Shown: piece after piece, positions 57,405 through 64,000 of the stretch
How the letters are laid out: each line of letters opens with the position of its first letter
How positions within the stretch are numbered: the first letter of the stretch is position 1
DNA from: Candidatus Saccharimonadota bacterium
GTDB lineage: Bacteria > Patescibacteriota > Saccharimonadia > Saccharimonadales > Saccharimonadaceae
Assembly (NCBI GenBank): GCA_017480095.1
Contig: JAFVBG010000003.1
Coordinates: forward strand, 186,001-250,000
Direction of reading: 5' to 3'
Length of the DNA stretch: 64,000 bases
The notes under the pieces: generated by a model
Databases searched by the model: none
What the model was told of the DNA's origin: nothing
What the model saw: only the letters and a program-made list of their open reading frames with translations
Program-made: the position numbers and the translations under genes

Positions 57405-59486
57405 CTAGTAACGACGTAGTGGGAAATAGACGGCGAAGCTGGCGGAGAATACTGCCAAGACCGCGAGGATAAACCATTGTGACAGCACTACTGCCGCAAA
57501 GCTCTTTGAGCCCAGTAACTCGCTAACTGCTTGCGTGATAACCCCAGTTTCTGGCGCGTAAGCAATCACGCCGAGAGGTTCGAGATAGGCGAATTCTACA
57601 GAATCTTCAAAGGCTGTATCATCTAGCATGGTGTGATCGGTCATGTCGAGGAAATCATTTGGGGTGGAAGCTTCTGGGCGGGCGGTCTCGGCAGCCGGTT
57701 CGACTGGCAAGGTAGGCTCGGCTGGAGTTTCCGGCTCTGGCTGAGTTGGTGTCTCTGGTTCATGTTGTGGCTCAGGCTCAGGCTCCGGAGTTGGCTCTGG
57801 TTCTGGTTCGGGTTCGGGTTGCGGAATTAGACTGCAAGTATTTGTTTCCTCATCAAGCTCGTAGCCTTCGCTACAAGTAGTCGGCTCAGGCTGCGGTTCA
57901 ACGGGCACTGCAATCTCTTCGCAAGTATTGCTCTCTACGTCAAGTTCAAAACCATCGTCACAGGTTACTGGCTCCGGTTCCGAAGCTGGCACAGCTTTGC
58001 AAGTGCCGTCTTCAGCTAGCTCATATCCTTCTTCGCAGACCACTGGCTCTACTGGCTCAACTAGGTGCTCAAAGTGCACGGTTGTGCTATCATAAGCAAT
58101 CCCTACGTCGCCGTAATTATTAGCTGTCAAGAACGCAATTTTGTTTTCGACGTCGCCGTCGGCATGATTTGGCAGGACATAGTACCTGAAATAGAGTGTA
58201 TCGGTCGATGAACCCGCCTTGCCGAGCGTTAGCGGTGTCACCAACTTAAAACCTTCTTTGCTATTCGCTGGTGCAGTTAGACCCAGACCGCGCCAAGAAG
58301 AGCTATCGTTCTTATTATAAGTATATTGAATCAATGTACTATCTAGCGGCACGAAACCGTTTTCACTCATTTCGTCGCTAATATAGCTTGAAAGGTGTGT
58401 CAAGTTCAGGACGTTCTCTGGATCGACATTTTCGATAAAAGCATCGTAGCGAATCAGTGTATCTTCGACTACTTCAGCCGAAATACCACTGTCCGCGGCG
58501 ATTGGCCAGTTCATATTGGAAATCGTAATCTTAGTATTTGACTCAGAAGTAGAGCGCTCCGCATAGAAGAAGTCGAGGTTAACTACCTGACCTTTGCGCA
58601 AGCCAATATTCTTAGTTGTAGTCTTGTTATTCACCACAGAAGTAATTGTACCGTCTTCCGCAATTGTAAAATATCCTGCGATTGCGCTATGCAAACCACC
58701 AATATCTAACACTAATTGACCATTGAGAAATACCCAGACGTCATCGTCGCCCGAAAAGTCGAATTTCTCCGTGCCATTCATCTCTACTTTAATCGGCACG
58801 GTCATGTGAGCGGTAAAGTTGAAGTTGTGCCCAGCACGACGTGGGCCGTTAGCATCGCTATTACTAAATGTAACGTCATCTAGCGGGAAAATCTGGCTTC
58901 CACCATAGACGTAAGAATTACCAGATGTTTTTCTGAAAGTGATTTCACGGTCAACCTGCTCACTCTTGTTTGGGACTTCGTGGAACCAGCGATAGAAGTT
59001 GTCCGAAGATTGGACTGGGTCATGACCAGTTACGGCTTGGCTAGCTTTGTTAACGCCTGCGGCTTTGGCGGCAGCGGAAGATTCATAAACCGGAATCGGT
59101 AGTCCGTCTGCGCCGAGGTGATCTTTTACAATCCCTTGTTGAAGAGTACCTACACATTGCCCTGAGCAACCACACCATTCAAACTGACGCTCCGTAGCAT
59201 TGCAAGCGTCCATCCGCTGATCAAAATACGTAATCGGTACGGTGATAGTATCTGGATTGCCCATGGTGGAAACCTGCCAGGTCTTCGGAATGCCGTTTTG
59301 GTTAGCGATGTCTTCCAATGTAAGCGCACGCGCCGCACCAGTCAAGGCAATCGTCACTAAGACCATGAAAGACAGCATCAAGGTAGCACGCGCAACACAG
59401 GCGACTTTATGTAATTTTAGTTCACGCAAGGCTTTCTTTGTCATGCGCTTTTGTTTCACAGTAGCAGATTCTTTTTGTTCCATCAT
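57405..59486 (-). CDS. sortase-anchored surface protein with fibro-slime/PA14-like domain
   Basis: 693-residue exported protein. After a basic start, a hydrophobic segment (about 33-50) forms a signal with cleavage near ALTLEDI. Residues 90-340 match the fibro-slime domain, ending in DDDVWVFLNGQLVLDIGGLH. A second module (about 340-480) follows, then three repeats of the pattern CxxGYELDExxNTC that resemble small cysteine loops, and a long Pro/Glu spacer. The end has the LPxTG-like APETG, a hydrophobic span and RRY, a classic sorting signal. Two close ATGs occur; AAAGG precedes the first. Likely an adhesin or host-contact protein. Confidence 0.9.
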   Translation of the reverse strand: MMEQKESATVKQKRMTKKALRELKLHKVACVARATLMLSFMVLVTIALTGAARALTLEDIANQNGIPKTWQVSTMGNPDTITVPITYFDQRMDACNATERQFEWCGCSGQCVGTLQQGIVKDHLGADGLPIPVYESSAAAKAAGVNKASQAVTGHDPVQSSDNFYRWFHEVPNKSEQVDREITFRKTSGNSYVYGGSQIFPLDDVTFSNSDANGPRRAGHNFNFTAHMTVPIKVEMNGTEKFDFSGDDDVWVFLNGQLVLDIGGLHSAIAGYFTIAEDGTITSVVNNKTTTKNIGLRKGQVVNLDFFYAERSTSESNTKITISNMNWPIAADSGISAEVVEDTLIRYDAFIENVDPENVLNLTHLSSYISDEMSENGFVPLDSTLIQYTYNKNDSSSWRGLGLTAPANSKEGFKLVTPLTLGKAGSSTDTLYFRYYVLPNHADGDVENKIAFLTANNYGDVGIAYDSTTVHFEHLVEPVEPVVCEEGYELAEDGTCKAVPASEPEPVTCDDGFELDVESNTCEEIAVPVEPQPEPTTCSEGYELDEETNTCSLIPQPEPEPEPEPTPEPEPEPQHEPETPTQPEPETPAEPTLPVEPAAETARPEASTPNDFLDMTDHTMLDDTAFEDSVEFAYLEPLGVIAYAPETGVITQAVSELLGSKSFAAVVLSQWFILAVLAVFSASFAVYFPLRRY

Positions 59487-59509
59487 TTGACCTTTTTCTT
59501 CTTATACTT

Positions 59510-59538
59510 ATTTTAGGGTAAATGCTCACGCTTGTCAA
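59510..59538 (-). promoter_or_regulatory. promoter of the fibro-slime surface protein
   Basis: TTGACA (59533-59538) and TAAAAT (59510-59515), spacer 17, divergent from the promoter at 59570. Confidence 0.8.
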
Positions 59539-59569
59539 TACGCCTTTTTAATCTTTACTTCTTATTCTA

Positions 59570-59598
59570 TTGATTTTTCTAGCTAAAAATGTTATAAT
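59570..59598 (+). promoter_or_regulatory. promoter of the adenylate-forming enzyme
   Basis: TTGATT (59570-59575) and TATAAT (59593-59598), spacer 17. The leader has a small hairpin GAGCA/TGCTC (59604-59618) and the segment GAAGCTGACT (59628-59637), complementary to the 3' end of the same transcript. Confidence 0.8.
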
Positions 59599-59679
59599 TG
59601 TCAGGAGCAAAACTGCTCGTTCTTTTAGAAGCTGACTTGAAAAACCAAAAAATCTTTTTTTAGCAAGGGGGTAATGCAT

Positions 59680-61353
59680 ATGAAAGAAAGGATGAGAACA
59701 GGTTACCCTTCGATTGACAGGGTACACCTTGAGGGAGTTCCCGAAGAAAAGCTGCATCCAAAAGTGATGCCTTACAGTATGTTGGCGGCTTACACCGTCA
59801 TCAACGAGGGGCACTGGCAAGAACCGCTGCTGGAGCAGGGCGACAGAAAGTATTCCAAAGAAGCCTTTAGGGATGCTGCCACTAGCTTTGCTGCTGCGTT
59901 GCTCGGTCTGGGTATCGTGAGCGGAGCAAAAATCGCTATCGCCACGCATAACTGTGTCGAGGGTATTATTGCCACTTTTGGCGCAAACGCAGTTGGCGTA
60001 GCCGTGGTAATGGTTGAGCCGACTTTCGAGACCAACCCCGAGAGGTTCTATGAGGAGGTCAAGATGCATCAGCCCAAAGCTGTCCTGATTGAAGGACGCG
60101 ATGTGGCTACCGCCTGCAGGATTCTCGGCGCACATAGCCTGATGACTCGTTTCATCGTGGTTGGCGACTGCGAAATCTATGCAGAGGACGTAATCCACTT
60201 TGACCAGTTGTCAAAGTGGGCAGTTGGCACTGAACTGGTGGCTGGAGAAATCAAGAAGCATAGTCTAGCCGGAGATAACAATCCGGTCCTCTACTTGAAA
60301 ACATCTGGCTCCACTTCGGGTATTCCAAAAACTCTGCCGTTTACGAATCTGGCCATCTTCGCGGCATTGATGTTCGCATCTTGCTCGACGGGAACCAAGA
60401 CCAGAGACGAAACGTCTGGCAGAGCATTCTGCAACGCGCCGTTTCAGCACGGATACGGCTGGATGCCGTTGTTCGTCAACCTGATTGGTGGCAATGAAGT
60501 CGTACTGGTGGGCAGCAAGGCTGAGGATGTAGCTAAGTATCATACCCTGAATCCGGGTAGAATCTATGGCACACCTTTGACCTTGAGGCAGATGATTGAA
60601 TCAACGCCGAGCGACGCCGATTTGTCCTCGCTGACTAAGTTCTTCTGCGCAGGCGCAGCCATGCCCGAAGAGGAATACGAAGCAGGAATCGCGTTTTTCC
60701 GTGAGCATGGCTCATCGGCGGAGATTCTCAACAACTACGGCATCAGCGAAGCAATGTGCGTTGGCACTTTTACCGACGGTGTACCGCACAAAGCTGGTAC
60801 TATCGGCTGGTTCTATTATGGGCCGGAGTGGCTCATAGTAAACGACAACCTGGAAGAAGTGAAGTATGGTGAGACTGGCGAGATTATCGTTAGCTCTCCG
60901 ACCCTGTGTCAGGGGTATTTCAATGATCCAGACGCAACTGAAGAGTCTTTTATCACGATAGGTGAGAAGGTGTGGTTTAGGACTGGCGACTTTGCCTTTT
61001 TGGGTGAAGATCGCTACGTGCGTTTCTCGGGCAGGAAGCGTCGTTTCTACTTCGCCGAAGGAGTCACCGACAAGGTGAACTGCGAGACTATCGAGCAAAC
61101 ATTGAGTTCTCTGCCTGGCGTCAAGCAGGCAGCTGTGGTTATCATGAAAGGCGAAGGTGGGACCGAATGGTCGCGTGCATTCATCGAGGTGTCGGGGGAG
61201 CCGACACAGGTCACGGCAGAGTCTGTCAGAAAGGGGGCAGCACAGAAGCTCCAACCCTGGCAGATGCCACGCGAAATCATAGTCATAGGCAAACTTCCGG
61301 TCATGCAGAGCGGCAAGGTGAACTATCACCTGCTCGAACAGTACGACCACTAA
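59680..61353 (+). CDS. adenylate-forming (AMP-binding) acyl ligase
   Basis: Class I adenylate-forming enzyme: activates a carboxylate with ATP as acyl-AMP, then passes it to CoA or a carrier. Visible core motifs are LKTSGSTSGIPKTLPFTN (A3), NNYGISEAMC (A5), WFRTGDFAFLGEDRYV (A7), RFSGRKRRFY (A8) and the C-terminal lysine in MQSGKVNYHLL (A10). AAGGGGG is best spaced to the second ATG (59680). No carrier domain is fused and none lies nearby. The substrate could be a fatty or amino acid; the DegV pair makes fatty acid attractive, but it is unproven. Codon choice, with frequent AGG and GC-rich codons, differs from neighbours. Confidence 0.9.
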   Translation: MKERMRTGYPSIDRVHLEGVPEEKLHPKVMPYSMLAAYTVINEGHWQEPLLEQGDRKYSKEAFRDAATSFAAALLGLGIVSGAKIAIATHNCVEGIIATFGANAVGVAVVMVEPTFETNPERFYEEVKMHQPKAVLIEGRDVATACRILGAHSLMTRFIVVGDCEIYAEDVIHFDQLSKWAVGTELVAGEIKKHSLAGDNNPVLYLKTSGSTSGIPKTLPFTNLAIFAALMFASCSTGTKTRDETSGRAFCNAPFQHGYGWMPLFVNLIGGNEVVLVGSKAEDVAKYHTLNPGRIYGTPLTLRQMIESTPSDADLSSLTKFFCAGAAMPEEEYEAGIAFFREHGSSAEILNNYGISEAMCVGTFTDGVPHKAGTIGWFYYGPEWLIVNDNLEEVKYGETGEIIVSSPTLCQGYFNDPDATEESFITIGEKVWFRTGDFAFLGEDRYVRFSGRKRRFYFAEGVTDKVNCETIEQTLSSLPGVKQAAVVIMKGEGGTEWSRAFIEVSGEPTQVTAESVRKGAAQKLQPWQMPREIIVIGKLPVMQSGKVNYHLLEQYDH

Positions 61354-61389
61354 GCAAGCTCAAATCAAGCAACAGTCAGCTTCCCTAAT

Positions 61390-61425
61390 AGTCGCTCAGT
61401 TCTATCTATACTGGGCGACTTTTTC
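61390..61425 (+). terminator. terminator of the adenylate-forming enzyme gene
   Basis: AGTCGCTCAG pairs with CTGGGCGACT (one G-U) across an 11-base loop, followed by TTTTTCT. Confidence 0.85.
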
Positions 61426-61433
61426 TATCAATG

Positions 61434-62765
61434 CTATCTATTATTCTCTTCTATGATACAAGAGATGATCCCGATGATTGCTTCATGTTTGACAAGATCT
61501 CTTCGCGTAATAGCACCAGCTGTAACTTTTTTACCAAAAATTATTTTACCAATCTCCTTGCCGTTGCGATTGCGGAGGATACCAATCCTAGAGATATTAT
61601 GCTGCGAAGCCGAATCAATCTCCTTTAGCTCGTCCGCGACTATCCAAGCGCCATTTTCGGCCTTCAGTTTGGCTAGCTGATTGACTTCTTCCGTGGTGAA
61701 GCGAGAGCTGTCCGAGAGGTAAAAATGATCTTTTACGGTGAGTGCCACATACGAATAATGCATTGTGTCTGCCAAGAAGCGAGCAATATCTTTCGGGTCG
61801 TAGGAATCTTTTTTGATTACTTCGAGCTTTTTTATAATGTAGCCAAGTTCAATTCTATCCGTGTAGAAGCTGGCGCGCATGAAATTAGCCAGCTCTGTAA
61901 TAGTCGGCATCAAGAGCAGTAGGAATAATCCCATGATGAGATTGAGTATAAGCACTTCGTTAGTCGGGTTAGCGATGCCAAACAGAGCCGTAAACACAAT
62001 ATAGAACGCGAGCAAATAAACGACGATAGCCGTAGCGATGATGACGATATAGGATAGTACCTCTGTCCAGCGTGATGACATCGAAATGATACGGAACTTC
62101 ACGGCCGAATAGTAGAATGTTAAGACCGAAATAGCGGTCGCCATCGGACCAATCCAAGTGAGGTGTGGATGCGAACTAATCAAGATTAGGTTGAAGATGA
62201 GCGCCAAGATACCACCAATCGAAAGTCCGCCGTAGAAAATCTGCAGACCTCGTTTTTGACCTTTGTTGGTAGTTTTCTTGATTTGTTTTTGGAGGTAGTT
62301 GGAGAAAACTATCGAGATCAGGAAGAAATAAGCGATAATAGTATAATAATACCAGCTCTTATTGACGAATAAATGCGTATATTCTTGATTGACGTCGATC
62401 GAAGTGTAAAAAAGTGACGAATCGTATGCGAGCAGTGTCACCAATATTGCTCCGATCGCCGAGAAGATAATAGTTGCAATTTTGCCACCTTTTTGTTGCC
62501 AACCGAGATACGCGAGTAGGCCTACATCGCAAAGAGTCACCCCTGCGATAATACACGTCACTATTAGGTGCGAGAAGACCTCGGAGGCGTTCGGCATTTT
62601 GATGAAAATCATGATTGCCAACGACCAGATGGCGGCACCCAGAGTGGCGATTAAGAATCTTCCTCCGTTAGATTTCTCCTGCTTGGTGCTACCGAGGAAG
62701 ATTGATATTCCCGATAACAAAACAGCGACGGCTACTATGACCAGTAGAACGCGGATGAGTTGCAT
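61434..62765 (-). CDS. 7TM receptor-like protein with GAF-like end, no kinase domain
   Basis: 443 residues. The first 300 form about eight membrane helices in the style of the N-terminal 7TM region of sensor histidine kinases. A soluble C-terminal part (about 320-443) has the strand pattern of a GAF-type domain, ending in GKIIFGKKVTAGAITRRDLV. No histidine-kinase, GGDEF or other output domain follows. GGAGG precedes ATG and the -10 is TGGTATAAT. The gene cut by the right edge has the same end pattern, so this is one of a pair. Ligand unknown. Confidence 0.75.
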   Translation of the reverse strand: MQLIRVLLVIVAVAVLLSGISIFLGSTKQEKSNGGRFLIATLGAAIWSLAIMIFIKMPNASEVFSHLIVTCIIAGVTLCDVGLLAYLGWQQKGGKIATIIFSAIGAILVTLLAYDSSLFYTSIDVNQEYTHLFVNKSWYYYTIIAYFFLISIVFSNYLQKQIKKTTNKGQKRGLQIFYGGLSIGGILALIFNLILISSHPHLTWIGPMATAISVLTFYYSAVKFRIISMSSRWTEVLSYIVIIATAIVVYLLAFYIVFTALFGIANPTNEVLILNLIMGLFLLLLMPTITELANFMRASFYTDRIELGYIIKKLEVIKKDSYDPKDIARFLADTMHYSYVALTVKDHFYLSDSSRFTTEEVNQLAKLKAENGAWIVADELKEIDSASQHNISRIGILRNRNGKEIGKIIFGKKVTAGAITRRDLVKHEAIIGIISCIIEENNR

Positions 62766-62817
62766 TTTACCTCCTTTATTTTAATTTCATTATACCACAT
62801 TTATCAAAACCTATCTA

Positions 62818-63798
62818 CTAATATGTACTAAAGAACTGCGACCAGTAAGTTTTATATTGAGAACCTGGATCAAAGACAAAACCAACCGCCATCTTTGTAA
62901 AGCTCTTGTTCAGAATATTAGCTTTATGGGTTGGTGAACCCATCCATGTTGCGACGACCGTCTTCGGTGAGACGGCAGTATTCCCCGCCGCCAAGTTTTC
63001 ACCAGCTACACCACCGCTAGAGGGGATTGGACAGGCAGTCTGCCAGCTACTGCCATCAGGACGAGAATGGTCATATTTAGTCATGCTTTCACGTGCTCGT
63101 GTCTGAGCAGCGCCTTCACAGGCGGAGCTCCAACTGAGTGCCGCTGCGCCAACTTTAGCACGCTCTTGATTGACGAGGTTTAACACTTCTCGCTTCCATT
63201 GTTCAATCGGCACTGCGACCACCGTAACCGTAATTGTATCGCGTCTAGTACCGTCATAAGTACCAGCCGTGATGGTGGTCGTGCCTGTGCCAACAATCAT
63301 TGGATAGCGGCAACGTTCCGTGGAATACCCCAGACGAGTGCGAGCCTGTGAGTAGAACTTTGAAATTACCCCAGCATTACTAGTCTGCCAATACATATCG
63401 CCCAGCCCAGAAAGTGAGCTATCTACGCAAATATCTTGGTCGGCGGTTTGATACAGAGTGAGGCTCGTCTCATTCCAAAGTTCACCTGCCGGGACATTGC
63501 CACCCGTGGCCGGTTCAGCATTCTGCACCACCTCACGATACCCTTCTGAGCTCGAACTGCTACTGCCAGTGGAAAGTGGTTTGACATTGTTCCCCTCTAG
63601 AATGTCGGAAACTGAGTCGAGTAGAGAGACCTCTTCGATTGCATCCGTTGTTTCGTCTGAGCGCTCCGAGACGACGCGTAGGGTGGTTTCCTTCGGAATC
63701 CAGATTGCGCCCGCAATTACTACCCCCGCAATTAAAATCGCTACGGCGTTGAGCGACAGCAAGACGTGAATCCTGGTATGTTTTAGCATGGCTGCCAT
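62818..63798 (-). CDS. CAP/SCP-domain secreted or anchored protein
   Basis: 326 residues. One N-terminal membrane helix (about 9-30), a Ser/Glu linker, an unassigned middle region (about 95-200), then the CAP domain: REVLNLVNQERAKVGAAALS, CEGAAQTRARESMTKYDHSR, GENLAAGNT and WMGSPTHKANILNKSFTKMA. CAP proteins in bacteria act at the surface, often with unclear activity. GGGGGATAAG precedes the first ATG; a second ATG three codons later is possible. It lies between two 7TM receptor-like genes. Confidence 0.9.
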   Translation of the reverse strand: MAAMLKHTRIHVLLSLNAVAILIAGVVIAGAIWIPKETTLRVVSERSDETTDAIEEVSLLDSVSDILEGNNVKPLSTGSSSSSSEGYREVVQNAEPATGGNVPAGELWNETSLTLYQTADQDICVDSSLSGLGDMYWQTSNAGVISKFYSQARTRLGYSTERCRYPMIVGTGTTTITAGTYDGTRRDTITVTVVAVPIEQWKREVLNLVNQERAKVGAAALSWSSACEGAAQTRARESMTKYDHSRPDGSSWQTACPIPSSGGVAGENLAAGNTAVSPKTVVATWMGSPTHKANILNKSFTKMAVGFVFDPGSQYKTYWSQFFSTY

Positions 63799-63815
63799 TA
63801 AAACTTATCCCCCAT

Positions 63816-64000
63816 CTAGGCCTCCAGCCTGCGCTTAGAGTCGATAATCGAAGCTACGAGATTGACAATCATTTCGAGCTGGACGAGGTCGCGATGTTCA
63901 AATTTTTCCTTCCCCAGCGGTTTGCCAACCAAAATCTGCCCGAATGGTCGCCCCTTGGCATTGCGAAGCTCCGCTACAGCCGTCAGTTCAAGCCGTTCAA
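63816..64000 (-). CDS. C-terminus of a GAF-like receptor protein (cut by window edge)
   Basis: An open frame enters from the right edge and ends at TAG (63816-63818). The last 60 residues read as ELTAVAELRNAKGRPFGQIL, VGKPLGKEKFEHRDLVQLEM, then IVNLVASIIDSKRRLEA. The pattern G-x-I-x-x-G-K-x-x-x then RDLV matches the end of the 7TM protein at 61434, so it is probably a paralogue. The CAP-protein gene starts 17 bases downstream. Confidence 0.7.
   Translation of the reverse strand, partial: ERLELTAVAELRNAKGRPFGQILVGKPLGKEKFEHRDLVQLEMIVNLVASIIDSKRRLEA

Noticed and set aside
59548-61350. Minus-strand open frames opposite the adenylate-forming enzyme
   Set aside because: All core motifs of the enzyme are on the plus strand, which also has the promoter, ribosome-binding site and terminator; the minus frames look like shadows.
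1-64000. CRISPR array, prophage, insertion sequence or rRNA genes
   Set aside because: Looked for spaced direct repeats, transposase or integrase motifs and rRNA core sequences; none were recognised. The only repeats are the palindromes described.
1-64000. UGA recoding as in some other Patescibacteria (SR1, Gracilibacteria)
   Set aside because: Conserved proteins read cleanly with the standard bacterial code and show no internal UGA at glycine positions.

Overview
The window reads as a stretch of chromosome from a small-genome bacterium of the Candidate Phyla Radiation (Patescibacteria), most likely a Candidatus Saccharibacteria (TM7) relative. This is inferred, not proven. The support is a single reorganised ribosomal-protein cluster without rpmD (uL30), a Gram-positive style envelope (sortase, FemAB enzymes, BY-kinase capsule genes), very tight gene packing, and standard-code stops. 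No phage, IS element, CRISPR array or rRNA gene was seen.

Layout. 1-2.6 kb (+): thyA (cut by the edge), folA and glyA, a complete thymidylate/one-carbon cycle. 2.6-31 kb (-): rpoB-rpoC, then rplC through rpsH, a capsule/surface island with its own promoters (sugar transferase, Wzz/BY-kinase, CpsB phosphatase, large surface protein, small orphan gene), then rplF through rpsI with a sortase between secY and infA, ending in tRNA-Ala(CGC). 31-38 kb: khpA, an orphan gene, rpsP, an rpmF-nusB-NUDIX-rnc operon, leuS-tsaC. 38-47 kb: orphan membrane protein, trmH, gpsA-helicase/nuclease-dus operon, tandem degV pair. 47-52 kb: galU, two small membrane-linked proteins, ABC exporter, rlmD-like methyltransferase. 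52-57 kb: envelope operon (Mur ligase, hydrolase, DegT aminotransferase, two FemAB ligases). 57-64 kb: sortable surface protein, adenylate-forming enzyme, two 7TM receptor-like proteins and a CAP-domain protein.

How it fits together. Sortase plus two proteins with C-terminal sorting signals, a peptide cross-bridge operon, and a BY-kinase/CpsB capsule switch describe a surface-display system suited to an episymbiont. Promoters are unusually regular (TTGACA-like, 17 bp, usually TGnTATAAT), several directly abutting a start codon (leaderless mRNA).

Most unusual content. (1) Complex imperfect palindromes lie in frame inside three conserved enzymes (GlyA, Dus, RlmD-like); the Dus and RlmD copies share a 23-nt core (20 identical) and a common encoded peptide motif. 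Other complex palindromes sit at gene ends. (2) Zinc-binding cysteines are missing together from RpoC (both sites), L32, L36, S14 and S4. (3) Orphan genes with near-consensus promoters and hairpin leaders have 5' and 3' untranslated regions complementary to each other. (4) The rpoB leader carries a potential pseudoknot, and a small terminated transcript is encoded just upstream of it.
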